Below are positions 1-10,700 of a stretch of DNA of 64,000 bases, piece after piece (the first letter of the stretch is position 1; every line of letters starts with the position of its first letter). The DNA is from Reichenbachiella sp. GTDB taxonomy: Bacteria > Bacteroidota > Bacteroidia > Cytophagales > Cyclobacteriaceae. Where the stretch lies: positions 978,001 through 1,042,000 of the forward strand of contig NZ_JAWPMM010000001.1 of NCBI RefSeq assembly GCF_033344935.1, written 5' to 3'. Below the pieces are notes generated by a model. It saw only the letters and a program-made list of their open reading frames with translations. It had not been told where the DNA came from and searched no databases. A program made the translations under genes and the position numbers.

Positions 1-613
1 CCCAGTTACCTTGTGTTTTTGAATCTCCTTTTAATGCCCTCACGAGATTTTCGGCCTCTTTGGTCATCTTGATATTAGCTCCTTTCAAGTCTTCGACCTG
101 CTGCTTGAGCGCAGCATTCCACTTCATGCTTTCATTGTTGGTGAGCACCACTTTCTTTTCGAATTCAGATATTTTCTCTCCCAGTGGCTTGAGCAGTTGA
201 TCCACTTGTTCTTTGTTGTGGGTGGTGAATTTCTTGCTGTTCTCTTCGAGAATCTCGTTGGCCATGTTTTTGAATTCGGCTGAGAACTTTTCACGGATTT
301 GGTTGAGTTCTTCTTTTTGGGTTTTCAGCGTTTCCTGAAGGTTGCGATAGTCGGATTCTAAGCGCGTATGCTGGTTGTTGAGTTGTACGTTCATTTCACG
401 CTCGCCTTGAAGTTTTTGCTCTATCTCTTTACCACGCTCACTAAGCGACTGCACTTTTTCAGATTCGGCCTGCAGCCTAATTTCAAGCTCTTTGGTTTTG
501 AGCTGTTCCTCTGCATTCTGTGGATTTTGAAATTTTGATTTGGCAATAAGCCAAGCCGCACCTGCTCCTAAAACCAGGCCGGTAAAAAGGTAAACGAAAT
601 GATAAACTTCCAT
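1..613 (-). CDS. rmuC: RmuC-family protein, N-terminal part (continues beyond the window)
   Basis: The gene is read on the minus strand from an ATG at 613-611 and stays open to the window edge, so about 204 N-terminal residues are visible and the C-terminal RmuC domain is missing. The visible part has one N-terminal membrane segment (about residues 5-25, rich in L, V, G and A) followed by a long charged coiled coil with many E, K and Q residues. This is the usual arrangement of RmuC, a membrane-anchored coiled-coil protein with a nuclease-like domain linked to limiting recombination at inverted repeats. The family call rests on the anchor, the coil and the remembered look of the family. Another membrane-anchored coiled-coil protein cannot be excluded without the C-terminus. 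Confidence 0.7.
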   Translation of the reverse strand, partial: MEVYHFVYLFTGLVLGAGAAWLIAKSKFQNPQNAEEQLKTKELEIRLQAESEKVQSLSERGKEIEQKLQGEREMNVQLNNQHTRLESDYRNLQETLKTQKEELNQIREKFSAEFKNMANEILEENSKKFTTHNKEQVDQLLKPLGEKISEFEKKVVLTNNESMKWNAALKQQVEDLKGANIKMTKEAENLVRALKGDSKTQGNW

Positions 614-668
614 AAAACAAATCTATGAAGTGTAGACAGATTTTCCTTTGTTACTTGGGATTGAATTT

Positions 669-1625
669 CTAATAATCTCCATACATCCTTTGTAACCAAG
701 CAAAGAATTCCATGCTCCAAGCTAATGCTACATGTAGGATGACACCTCCCCAAATTCTTTTCGAATAGAAAGCCAGAATTCCAATTAAATATCCGCCAAA
801 AACAGAGCTGATGGCTTCGGTGATAGGCTTGCCATAGTGGAGAAACATATAAGACCCAACCATAGCCAGCACCGCTTGTCCACCCAAAACTCTCGTAAAT
901 CCTATCACTAGAAACCCTCTGAAAAACAGCTCGACATTCAGGAAGTTAGCGCCATATACACCTTCATAAATCAGCATGGGGATCCAACCAGAGAGCTCAT
1001 GCTTTTCGGCAAATCGATCTCCACCGCTAGGAATATATCGTGGGTAGTAGTTGGTCAGATCCGAAAGAAAGGATGCCAATCCAATACCTATCACAACTGC
1101 AAGAAGCAAGAGGCCATAAGGCCTGAAGTCGGTGTGTTGAAGGGTAAGTCCATACCAGCTGTTGGTTTCGTCCCTTTTCTTTTCATACCAGAAATAAAAA
1201 ATCATAAGCGGTAAGAAGAGGGTGAAAAAGGACTTTCCTCTCCACATTACTTTGCGAACAAACCGGTAGTCGATAACATCCAAATGTTCTATCAAAGAAT
1301 AATGAAAATAAAGTGTGCGACTGAATCCAAGGATGATGAAGCCAAAAAGGAACAATAGCCAAAACTCTTTGGATCGATACCAAGTACGGTTGATATTAAA
1401 AAAGGCTAGAAAAATACAAGTGACCAAAAATGGAAATCCCATATAGAGCGACATATAGAACCAATGCCAAAGGGTTTTGCGATGAGCGTCAATAATACTG
1501 TCTTCAAAATCAAGAGTAAAATTGAAATAAGTACAAATGGTAAGAAAAATGCCCACGCTGAGATACAGTCCCCAGTGAAAATGCTCCTGTAGGTATTTGG
1601 TAAGGTATCTCCAAAGTTGTTTCAT
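669..1625 (-). CDS. CPBP-family intramembrane protease-like protein
   Basis: This is a 318-residue polytopic membrane protein with about eight hydrophobic segments. The C-terminal half carries the CPBP (CAAX protease and bacteriocin-processing) pattern: VELFFRG at about 231-237, a FLHYGKP segment with H263, and a GGVILHVALAW segment with H298. Family members normally open the first motif with two glutamates (EExxxR). Here the first position is Val and only E232 and R236 remain, so catalysis may be altered, or this may be a subfamily that uses one Glu. Family members cleave prenylated or membrane peptides, and the substrate here is unknown. The gene follows rmuC on the same strand with a gap of about 55 bp, so the two may be transcribed together. 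Confidence 0.75.
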   Translation of the reverse strand: MKQLWRYLTKYLQEHFHWGLYLSVGIFLTICTYFNFTLDFEDSIIDAHRKTLWHWFYMSLYMGFPFLVTCIFLAFFNINRTWYRSKEFWLLFLFGFIILGFSRTLYFHYSLIEHLDVIDYRFVRKVMWRGKSFFTLFLPLMIFYFWYEKKRDETNSWYGLTLQHTDFRPYGLLLLAVVIGIGLASFLSDLTNYYPRYIPSGGDRFAEKHELSGWIPMLIYEGVYGANFLNVELFFRGFLVIGFTRVLGGQAVLAMVGSYMFLHYGKPITEAISSVFGGYLIGILAFYSKRIWGGVILHVALAWSMEFFAWLQRMYGDY

Positions 1626-1796
1626 TTAGTCTCTTGAGTTAAGATTGAAAGGTTGAAGTATCATAGAAGGGTATTCAATTAAAGTTGGTTTTAACATGAA
1701 GTGATAAATATAAATACTATCACAATCAATAGACAAGCGAGTGAGCCGTTGACATCATACAGAATTTGATTAACTTTTAGGAAATTTTTTCATATT

Positions 1797-4283
1797 GTGA
1801 GGAGCCTAATATCTTATTTGACCTTGTTGATACTGGTTTGTACAATACAAGCCTTTGGTTCTAATCAACCAGTCGTTCAGCCCGAAGATTATTTGATTAA
1901 GTCCTCGTCTCTCACTGAACAGTTGTGGGTTTACTCCGATTCCTCAAGAAACCTTACGGTAAAGGATATTCTAAATGCTCAACCTGCCTTCGAACCATTG
2001 GATGGAGAGCTGTCCAGTGAACAAGTTCATTGGGGGAGGTTGAGATTGGTGAACAATCTGAAAGTCACAAAACTCTATCTGCTCTATGTTGGTAAAAATG
2101 ACTTCATCGATTGTTATTTCGTTGAGAATGACTCTATCGTACAGCACGAGCAAAGTGGATATATGTATCCACAACATCTAAAATCAGTACCCAAGGGTAG
2201 TTATTATATACCTATCTTATTAAATGCGAGTGCGAGTCAGGATTTATATATCAGGATAGAAGAAAAAATTCATAATGACCCAGAGTTTGATCTTCGATTA
2301 ACTAGTGGCACCAACTGGGTCTATGAAATCCTCGATAAACATATTGTTGACTTCATTTTCCAGGGTTTGTTTTGGATTGTGATGATTTACAATTTGTTCT
2401 TGTTTGGCACAACCAGAACTAAGGCTTATCTGTACTATGCGTTTTATCTGGGATGTATCGCGGTCAATTATCTCTTTCTTACTGATATACTCCGAGAGTA
2501 TATTTTGAATGAGACGCCTTGGCTCACTATTTATTTTATTCCGACAACCATCCTTGCAGTTGGTGCTTATTGGATTTTTGTCAATGATTTCATTAGTGCG
2601 AAAAAGCACTTCTTGCTGTATTATAAATGGATGAGAATAGTCTCCTTAGTTGATATAGGGATTTTCTTCTTGAGCATCATTGTCATCCATTTTACGAAAG
2701 AAATTTATGTGCTGACACATGTACTTCGTGTGGTGGCATTACTTAATGCACTGTTGGTCTTTGGTTTGATATTTAGAATTTATAATTCCAAATATGAGAT
2801 GGTCAAATATTACATGTATGGTACCGGAGCTATGGTGGCCATGGGTGTGATAGATACGCTACTTTGGGATCCATCGACATCACAAGCCAATTTGATGAAG
2901 TATGGTTTGTTAGCAGAGATTGCTGTTTTCTCTATGGGCTTGGCTCAGAGAAAAAAAATAAGAGAAAAGGAGAGAAGAAAAGCACTCAATAAACAAATAG
3001 ATCAGTTGAGGGTCAACGAAAGTTTAGCCCAATGGCAGAAGGAAGAACTGGAAAAAATTATTGACCATCGAACCCAAAAAATTAAGAAAAAGAATAAAAA
3101 ACTTAAGCGAGCGATCAAGAAAGCTGAGACTGCTGCTCGAGTAAAATCAGACTTTCTTTCGGTAATGAGTCATGAGATCCGTACGCCGATGAATGCTGTG
3201 ATAGGGACCATTCATTTGCTGCTAGATGAAAGCCCTAAAAAAACACAACTAGAGCATCTAAAGACATTGAAGTTCTCGTCAGAAAATCTGCTGATCCTGA
3301 TCAATGATATTTTGGATTATAGCAAGGTGGAGTCTGGGAATGTCCAATTGGAGCATATTGATTTTCATTTAAGGGAGCTGACCAAAGGATTGGGAAATAC
3401 TTATGAAAAGAAAGCAGCTGAAAATGGAGTCAAATTCAATATCCTCATCGATCACAACATTCCATCCATGCTTAAGGGCGATCCGGCGAGGCTTACGCAA
3501 ATATTGAATAACCTAATCAGCAATGCGCTGAAGTTTACCCCTGGGGGGGAGATCAAGTTGCTTATTCATTTGCTAGCTAGAAGCAATGGCCGGGTAAAAC
3601 TGGAATTCGCCGTTGAGGATACTGGTATTGGTATTTCTAAAGACAAATTGAAATTGATATTCGAGAGTTTCACTCAGGCACATGCTAATACAACCAGAAA
3701 ATATGGAGGTACCGGCTTGGGGCTGGCCATAACCAAAAAATTGATCAAACTATTCGACAGTCAGATTTTTGTGAAGAGTAAGGTGAACAAAGGCTCGAAA
3801 TTCTACTTCTCTTTGTACATGGAGGAGGCTGCTCATGCCAATGCAGCTATCGAATTGGATGATGTGATCATGAAAGAGGAGGTGAAAGGAAAACGGGTGT
3901 TGGTAGTAGACGACAACGAGATCAATCTCATGATGGCTAAGAAATTTTTAGATAAGTGGGGACTGATCTGTGAAGTGGTGACCTCAGGACAAGATGCATT
4001 GGTCAAGGTGTTTGATACAGACTATGATTTGATACTGATGGACCTCCAGATGCCCGAAATGGACGGATATGAGGTAACTGCCACCATCAGAGGACTTGAC
4101 AATATTGATTTAAAGAATATTCCGATTGTTGCTGTTTCTGCTGATACCTATGACAATGTTAAAATCAAAATAGCAGAAGTAGGCATGAATGATTTCCTTT
4201 CTAAGCCATTTAATCCGATGGAGCTGTTGACGGTGGTGCACACGTATACCCGAGGAACAGCCACCGCTTCCTCCCTTATTTAA
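1797..4283 (+). CDS. 7TMR-DISM hybrid sensor histidine kinase/response regulator
   Basis: The 828-residue protein has a signal peptide (about 1-21), an extracellular 7TMR-DISMED2-like sensory domain (about 30-170), a seven-helix 7TMR-DISM membrane block (about 185-385) and a lysine-rich coiled coil. The kinase core follows, with phospho-accepting H459 in SHEIRTPMN and an ATPase domain with DTGIGIS and GGTGLGLAI. A C-terminal receiver domain (about 699-815) has D749 in LMDLQMPEMDG as the predicted phospho-acceptor. DISMED2 domains are thought to bind carbohydrate-like ligands. I chose the GTG start at 1797 because a good signal peptide follows it directly. With no output domain the receiver may relay to another protein. 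Candidates are the two LuxR-type regulators just downstream, but this is inference from position. Confidence 0.9.
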   Translation: MRSLISYLTLLILVCTIQAFGSNQPVVQPEDYLIKSSSLTEQLWVYSDSSRNLTVKDILNAQPAFEPLDGELSSEQVHWGRLRLVNNLKVTKLYLLYVGKNDFIDCYFVENDSIVQHEQSGYMYPQHLKSVPKGSYYIPILLNASASQDLYIRIEEKIHNDPEFDLRLTSGTNWVYEILDKHIVDFIFQGLFWIVMIYNLFLFGTTRTKAYLYYAFYLGCIAVNYLFLTDILREYILNETPWLTIYFIPTTILAVGAYWIFVNDFISAKKHFLLYYKWMRIVSLVDIGIFFLSIIVIHFTKEIYVLTHVLRVVALLNALLVFGLIFRIYNSKYEMVKYYMYGTGAMVAMGVIDTLLWDPSTSQANLMKYGLLAEIAVFSMGLAQRKKIREKERRKALNKQIDQLRVNESLAQWQKEELEKIIDHRTQKIKKKNKKLKRAIKKAETAARVKSDFLSVMSHEIRTPMNAVIGTIHLLLDESPKKTQLEHLKTLKFSSENLLILINDILDYSKVESGNVQLEHIDFHLRELTKGLGNTYEKKAAENGVKFNILIDHNIPSMLKGDPARLTQILNNLISNALKFTPGGEIKLLIHLLARSNGRVKLEFAVEDTGIGISKDKLKLIFESFTQAHANTTRKYGGTGLGLAITKKLIKLFDSQIFVKSKVNKGSKFYFSLYMEEAAHANAAIELDDVIMKEEVKGKRVLVVDDNEINLMMAKKFLDKWGLICEVVTSGQDALVKVFDTDYDLILMDLQMPEMDGYEVTATIRGLDNIDLKNIPIVAVSADTYDNVKIKIAEVGMNDFLSKPFNPMELLTVVHTYTRGTATASSLI

Positions 4284-4358
4284 ATTTAGCAAGCTATTGT
4301 ACTGATATTCGCACAATGGTTTATTTTTATAGCTCAACCAAAACGACGCTAACAAACT

Positions 4359-5825
4359 ATGGTTAAGAGTGGTATTCTTACCGTCATAGTGACCTTTCTT
4401 TTTCCGAATGTGTTCGCTCAGCAGAATACACTGGATAGCTTGAAAATGAAACTTTCTGGCCTCACACCTGGTGCCGAACAAGCCAAAGTATTATATCTAA
4501 TTGCAAAAGAGACCGCCGAATCCGACCCCGATAGTGCTTTGTACTATTTGGACCATTCTAAGCTAATGATTGACTCCTTAGGAATGGATTCTCTTCAAGG
4601 TGCTTTGTATGTCATTTACTCCACGGCACATAGCTACAAAGCTGATTACGATGTGTCTATACCAATGGCTTTCAAGGCTCTGGAGTATGGGGAAGAATTT
4701 GGAAACCAGATTGATATTTACGACGCTTATACGAACCTCGGTATTGATTTTCTATATCAAGAGGATTATGCTAGATCCAGAGAGTATTTTGATAAAGCCA
4801 GGGAAGTAGCTGTACGAATAGCATCTGATTATAGATTGGCACATGTGCTTAACAATCTTGGACTTATCGCTGGATATCAGGACAGTTTGGATTTGGAGTT
4901 ACAATATTATAATCAGGCGCTGAAATTATTTGAAAAAATAGACGACAAGGAAGGAATAGGCAATGCGCTGTTAAATATTGGAACGTGTTATACTTACCAA
5001 GAGCAATACGACAAAGCGGATCAGCTGTATGATCAGGCATTGGTCATTTTTGAAAAGATCAATTATAAGTCGGCCTACGGTCACACGCTGGAAAGCATGG
5101 CCGAAAATTACAACTTGTCTGGTAATCATAAAAAGGCATTGGCTGTTTTGGGCGAAGCATTGCAGATTTTTATAGAAAATGACAATAAGCAAGATCAAGT
5201 CTATTGCTATGAATTGTTGCAGGATATTCATCGACAACAGGGCAATTATAGGGCTGCCTATTTGTATCAAACCAAATATCAAGAGACCTATGAGTTGATT
5301 TATAATGAAGAAAAAGCGGAACTTTCGGAGCGGCTTCATCTCAAATATGAGACAGCCAAAAAGGAAGCAGAAATCTCCAAGTTAGAGTTGATACACCAGC
5401 GCCAGGAACAGGAGATAACTGAGGCCAGATTACAAATCTGGATGATGGTGGGATCGTTGGTCTTTGTGTGCATCATTGCAGTGGTATCAATTGTTCTTAT
5501 CAAAAAGAAACAGAAATCCGATCAATTGGCTCAACGAAGTCAGATGGAAGCGCTTCAAAAGCGATACATCGAATTGCTTGATGGGCCTACAAAACTGGAT
5601 TTGAGTATAGATCTCGAAACCTTCAACAAGCGATTGGTTACGCCACTCACCGAGCGTGAATACGAAATTTTGCAGCATAGCTTGCAGGGAATGACCAATC
5701 AGCAAATAGCCGACAAAATTTTTGTATCCCTTAGTACCATTAAGTTCCATTTGGGTAATGTGTATCATAAATTAGGGGTTAGTAATAAAAAGGAAGCACT
5801 AGAATATGTGGTCAAAAGCTCTTAG
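4359..5825 (+). CDS. TPR-repeat, single-pass membrane LuxR-type regulator (copy 1)
   Basis: The 488-residue protein has a signal peptide ending near FAQQ (about residue 21), tetratricopeptide repeats over about 70-300, a coiled coil, one membrane helix (about 360-381) and a C-terminal LuxR/GerE helix-turn-helix (about 425-485, with LTEREYEIL, NQQIADKIF and KLGVSNKKEAL). The TPR part should lie in the periplasm and the DNA-binding part in the cytoplasm, so this is a membrane-tethered transcription factor. It overlaps the next gene by 20 bp, and the two are paralogues with the same layout. No target is shown by the sequence. The neighbouring giant surface-protein genes are the obvious candidates. 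Confidence 0.85.
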   Translation: MVKSGILTVIVTFLFPNVFAQQNTLDSLKMKLSGLTPGAEQAKVLYLIAKETAESDPDSALYYLDHSKLMIDSLGMDSLQGALYVIYSTAHSYKADYDVSIPMAFKALEYGEEFGNQIDIYDAYTNLGIDFLYQEDYARSREYFDKAREVAVRIASDYRLAHVLNNLGLIAGYQDSLDLELQYYNQALKLFEKIDDKEGIGNALLNIGTCYTYQEQYDKADQLYDQALVIFEKINYKSAYGHTLESMAENYNLSGNHKKALAVLGEALQIFIENDNKQDQVYCYELLQDIHRQQGNYRAAYLYQTKYQETYELIYNEEKAELSERLHLKYETAKKEAEISKLELIHQRQEQEITEARLQIWMMVGSLVFVCIIAVVSIVLIKKKQKSDQLAQRSQMEALQKRYIELLDGPTKLDLSIDLETFNKRLVTPLTEREYEILQHSLQGMTNQQIADKIFVSLSTIKFHLGNVYHKLGVSNKKEALEYVVKSS

Positions 5826-7443
5826 CCTCACATTATTTCTCATATCGATACTCAATATTTCGATGGCGCAAAATATGGCGGCCATTGAAGCCGAGTTTGC
5901 AGCTGAAAAATATGAGCTGGTGATACAACAGGCGGACTCCATTTTGAGTAACGGGCCAGTCTTGCAACAACCCAGATTACATCAGCTACGTGCAGATTCT
6001 TATTATTATTTAGGAGACTTAGAAAAATCTCTGGAAAGTTACTTCCAGGCTATTCATGCCGGAGAGAATGCAGAGGTGAGAGACAACATGCTTCTTACCG
6101 AATGCTATAGTCATGCCGGGTTTTGCTATCGCGAAATGGGCCTTTACCAAAATGCTCTCCCCCATTACCAACGCTCGCTCCAAATCGCAAAGAAAATAAA
6201 CGCTGATCGTGAAACTGCCGAGCAATATTACAATCTAGGCACACTCTATCAGCACATGGGTGACTACGATAGATCCATCAAATTTTTGGACAGTGCCTAC
6301 CAGATCGATGTGGCAAGAGGTGATTCTGAAGCCATTGGCTTCGACCTAAGTTTACTTAGTGAGCTTCGAGCGCAAACCGGTGATTATGAAGAGGCGCTTT
6401 ATTATGCTAAAGAGTCACTGGCCATGTATGAGCCCGGTACCGGTAATGCCAATTCGTTGGGCACTCGTCTACATTTGGTTGGCAATATGTTTATGACAGC
6501 GGACAGGTTGGACAGTGCATCACATTATTTGGATCAGGCTGCCATCGAATTTATGCGGCTAGATGATCAATGGAGATTAGCCAGCTGCTGGCTGGATCGA
6601 GCCAGACTCAATCTGAAAAAGAAACAGTTTGCACAGGCCATCGAATGGAGTCAGCGGGCTCAAGATTTTTATTCAGCCCAAAGCAGTAGTGAGTTTTTCA
6701 TCCTATCCAATAACCTGATTGCCGAAGCTTATAGCGAAATGCTACTCAATGAAAAGGCACTAGAAATTTTGGAGGAAAACCAGAAACAGTGTGAGCAACT
6801 GGGGCAATTGAAAAATATTCGTGAAAATTATCAGCTACAGGCTAAAGTGTTAGCTCTAAATGGCAGTTCAGCAAAGGCTGAAAGTATGAAAGAAAAGCAT
6901 AAGGCGCTGGATGATTCCTTGCTATCATTGGCCAATCTGGAGCAATTAAATCGATTGGCTCTACAGGTAAAATTCGATAAACTGGAGCAGGAAAATCAGA
7001 TATTGACCGAACAGCATGAGCTGGTTCAATCAGACCTATCGGATACAACTAAGAAACTTAGCTTTTTGACTATAGCTGGTTTTATAGCCTTTTTGATACT
7101 TCTCTTCATTTTCTTTTTGGTAAGGAACAGACTTGAAAAGAAAAATCAGGCACTGGAGGAAGAACTGGGCGTGCTGCGCAGGCAAATCAAAACCCTGCTC
7201 GAAGGTGATACTTCAGATCTTGAGGTGGACTTGAGCAAACTCAACCATTGCCTTAATACACCATTGACAGACAGGGAATTTGAAATTTTAACACATGCTA
7301 TAGGTGACCTCAACAACTCTCAAATAGCAGACAAGGTTTTCCTTTCGGTGAACACCGTCAAGTACCACCTGAAAAATATTTATGATAAGCTCGGCGTATC
7401 GAATCGCAAGCAGGCCTTGGAGTATGTAGTAAAGACTACATAA
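5806..7443 (+). CDS. TPR-repeat, single-pass membrane LuxR-type regulator (copy 2)
   Basis: This 545-residue paralogue of the preceding gene starts inside it (20-bp overlap), which suggests translational coupling. It has a signal peptide ending near SMAQ (about residue 22), TPR units over about 30-330, a coiled coil, a membrane helix (about 419-443) and a LuxR-type HTH (about 483-543, with LTDREFEIL, NSQIADKVF and KLGVSNRKQAL). The last 60 residues of the two copies are close to each other while the sensory halves have diverged. This fits a duplication followed by specialisation of what is sensed while DNA recognition stays similar. The pair could form heterodimers. It lies 314 bp before the 2778-residue surface protein gene. 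Confidence 0.85.
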   Translation: MWSKALSLTLFLISILNISMAQNMAAIEAEFAAEKYELVIQQADSILSNGPVLQQPRLHQLRADSYYYLGDLEKSLESYFQAIHAGENAEVRDNMLLTECYSHAGFCYREMGLYQNALPHYQRSLQIAKKINADRETAEQYYNLGTLYQHMGDYDRSIKFLDSAYQIDVARGDSEAIGFDLSLLSELRAQTGDYEEALYYAKESLAMYEPGTGNANSLGTRLHLVGNMFMTADRLDSASHYLDQAAIEFMRLDDQWRLASCWLDRARLNLKKKQFAQAIEWSQRAQDFYSAQSSSEFFILSNNLIAEAYSEMLLNEKALEILEENQKQCEQLGQLKNIRENYQLQAKVLALNGSSAKAESMKEKHKALDDSLLSLANLEQLNRLALQVKFDKLEQENQILTEQHELVQSDLSDTTKKLSFLTIAGFIAFLILLFIFFLVRNRLEKKNQALEEELGVLRRQIKTLLEGDTSDLEVDLSKLNHCLNTPLTDREFEILTHAIGDLNNSQIADKVFLSVNTVKYHLKNIYDKLGVSNRKQALEYVVKTT

Positions 7444-7757
7444 TACTTGGGCTGACTCTTTTACTGCCCAGACTTGGGAATTCCTTTTAGTACTGTTTCT
7501 CTGTCTGCCGCTTTACTTTAATTACCTGCCACCTGTATTTTGTCTGGGGATATTTTACTACAATAAGACTGTCCATTCGCGACAATTCTCAGCTTTTTGT
7601 TTCTAGCTTGTTTGCAGAAAAACCAGTCCATACTGACTACAATCAATGATTTTGTAAAACTACCCACCTGGGTAGGAGCAGAACTATCCCAAGGGTATAG
7701 GCTCGTACCTCTAAGTATAGTCGAAATTCGGGTTACAAACTTTTAAACTTTTATGCC
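7444..7757 (+). other. Intergenic region before the 2778-residue surface protein gene
   Basis: The 314-bp gap between the second TPR/LuxR regulator and the giant gene has no convincing ORF. It contains an inverted repeat TACCCA-CC-TGGGTA at 7661-7674, listed separately, and a weaker one with ATCCC and GGGTAT near 7686-7697. I did not find a clear pair of Bacteroidetes promoter boxes. The region presumably holds the promoter of the surface protein gene. Confidence 0.5.
7661..7674. promoter_or_regulatory. Inverted repeat, possible operator of the giant surface-protein gene
   Basis: TACCCA and TGGGTA are exact reverse complements separated by two bases, with one further paired base on each side (C7660 and G7675). 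The site lies 84 bp before the ATG at 7758. It resembles the 7-2-7 sites of NarL-type regulators that appear elsewhere in this window. Two LuxR-type regulators are encoded just upstream, so one of them may bind here. There is no T-run, so it is unlikely to be a terminator. Confidence 0.4.
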
Positions 7758-10700
7758 ATGAAACTCAATGAAGCAATCGAGACTCAAGCACTTGGACATC
7801 TGAAACGAATTTGGATACACACAGACAAGGTGCTCCTTACTATTCTATTAATTTTTCTTTTAATGCTATCTGCCTTTTCGGCGATGGCACAGGCACCATA
7901 TATAGTGTCTATGTCACCTTCACATCTCGAAACAGGTGTTGACCCTAATGTGGGCACGCTAGAATTAACTCTCAGCGAGCCTATTTATTCAAACGGAGCA
8001 AACCTCCCTGATGGATTTGATGAACTAAACTTAAGATATGTTGGTGGTTCTACCGTTCAGGAATTTGATATCGATGGGCCAAATGTAGAAATCGTTGGAA
8101 ACAAGATAATATTGTCTAATGTGATAACCTTAAACTATGGGCAGGCTTATTATATTCAAAACTATACGGGAAATCTTGGAATAGTAGTGGATATTGATGG
8201 CAACAAACTACCGGATTTCAATAATTCTACTACTTGGGCATTTACAACCCGGTCATCTGACCTTTATATTGTTTCCATATATCCTGATGATAATGCCTCT
8301 TTTATCGACCCTACTGCAGATGAAGATTTTACCATTACCTTCAATCAAAATGTATATCTCAACTATACCTGGTGGGTGCAAGTCAGGGATGATGCAGATA
8401 CAGACCATTTAGGATTTTCTACAGGATCTTCTCAATATATGGAAGTATCGGGCAATACAATCACACTCAAGCGTAGAGATATAGATTTACCTTTTGGTGA
8501 GAACATGCATGTTTATATTCCTTCAACCGCCTTTAAAGATGGAAACAATAGAAATTTTGAAGGCATAGCATGGGGTGATCATACGACATGGAATTTTACC
8601 ACCAAGTCGGAAGTAACTCCTCCGGGTATCAAAAACATTAACCCGTCCTATGAAGAGGAAGGAGTGGATCGAAGTTTGTCAACATTCAGCATTCAGTTTG
8701 ATGAAAGTGTATCCCTTGATACTAAGGGAAGTAATGTGATTCTTTATATAAAAGGAAAATCCGGAAATACTCCGATTGCAGCAACTGACTATAGAGGTAT
8801 CAGTAATAGTGAAGGGTATTATCATATCACATTTAGCGGATTGGAAGAATTGACAGAAGGAGGGGAGTACTTTGTTTCCATCCCTAATGACCTGTTTTAT
8901 GATAGTCAAAGAAATTATTTTGAAGGTACTGATGATACTAATTGGGGCTTTTTAGCGAATAGAAAACCTACCAAGATTTCACTTAGTAGCAATTCAGTAC
9001 AAGAAAATATGCCCGCAGGCACAGTAGTAGGTACAGTCTCGGCCACTGAGCCAGATTACAGGGACGACGCCACTGTTACTCTGGTTGGTGGTACACATGC
9101 CAGCTCATTTCAAATCGTGGGAAACCAACTCCGCACTACCGAAGAACTGGATTATGAAGCAGGTGCCACACGAAGTATCACATTGAGAGCAACAGACAAT
9201 GCAGGCGAATTTTTAAACTCAGCGGTGACTATCAATGTAGGTAATGTAGATGATACGCCTCCTTCTATCACAGCTATTGATCCTGAAGATGAAGCTACGA
9301 ATGTAGATCTGACTCCGGTCATCACCTTTACCTTCAATGAAGACGTGCAAGCGGTACAATCCGGCAATGCCATATATTATTTGAGAAGGTCATCGAATAA
9401 TGGCTCGGTGATGTCCTGGCAAACGGTGGACGGTGTCTTACCTGAATATATGACCATTTCAGGAGATCAAATTATGTTTGAAGTGCCAAATGCTTTGAAT
9501 TACAGCACTGAGTATTATTTTGATGGACAGCCAATTTCAGATTTGGCTGGCAATACGGCTAATCCCTTTAATTACAACACATTTACCACCCGTGCTATTT
9601 CGTCAGAAAAAGAAGTGTTGGCTGCTACCATACCTGGTATTGTCGGCGAACCCGTAATCGACAACATCAACAACACCATCACAGCAACTGTTCAGGCTAC
9701 CAACCCCTCCAGATTGGAGATTTTACTGGATGTATCTCCCGGAGCTACCTACAGCTTTTCATCAAATCCACAATATTATCAAAATGGCGTTGGCTTTCCG
9801 ATGACGCTCAGAGCTGAAAATAATAGTTTTGAGTCCTGGACAATTACGCTGAACTGGGAAGAGCTTGCCGGCACCTACACCGTGGGCGATAATGGTACCT
9901 TTGCAACCATCACAGATGCTGTAGGTCAATTGGGATTGGCAGGCATGTCAGGGGATGTAATCTTTGAAGTTGAAGATGGATATAATGTGACCAAAACGGT
10001 ATTTCTGTCTAATCCTGATCCCACGTATAACGTGACCATCAAACCCCAAGCGGGTGCCACTCAAATCGACCTGTATCCAGAGTCTAATTATGGGTCAGTG
10101 TTGCGAATCAATAATGCTATTTCTAATATGATTATTGATGGAGCAGATCCGTCCACCGGGAATGTAGTCATGAATTTACATGCCAACCTTGATGGTATAG
10201 AAGGAGTGAATTTCTTTGGGTCAGGTGACTATGACTTTACGCTTAAAAATCTACGCATCAACATTTTGAATAGCGTTGGAATTCGGATGAACAGTCAATT
10301 TGCCTCGTTGAGTGGGATTAATATCATAGGTTGTGAATTTGTTGCGGCAAATACTGAAACTACTGCTCAAATTATGGGAGTGGATCTGAATGTTTCAAAT
10401 ATCTCCAATATTAATGTTATTGGTAATAAGTTTTATAACCAAGCTGGGGCACCGGATCCATATATCTACTACGCCATTGTGGCGGGAGATGAGCTGACCG
10501 ATGTGATAAACAATTCGATTTCCATACGAGGTAACAGAACCGTCGGTATCAGTAAAGGAACTAATATCTTACACAACAGCATCCATCTTTACGGTAGTAG
10601 TGTAGAAAGCAATGAATCCCATAATGCTATTGGGACTGGAGGGAACATTCAAAACAACAATGTGAGCATAACCAGAATATCCGGTTCAGGCAGCTCCAAA

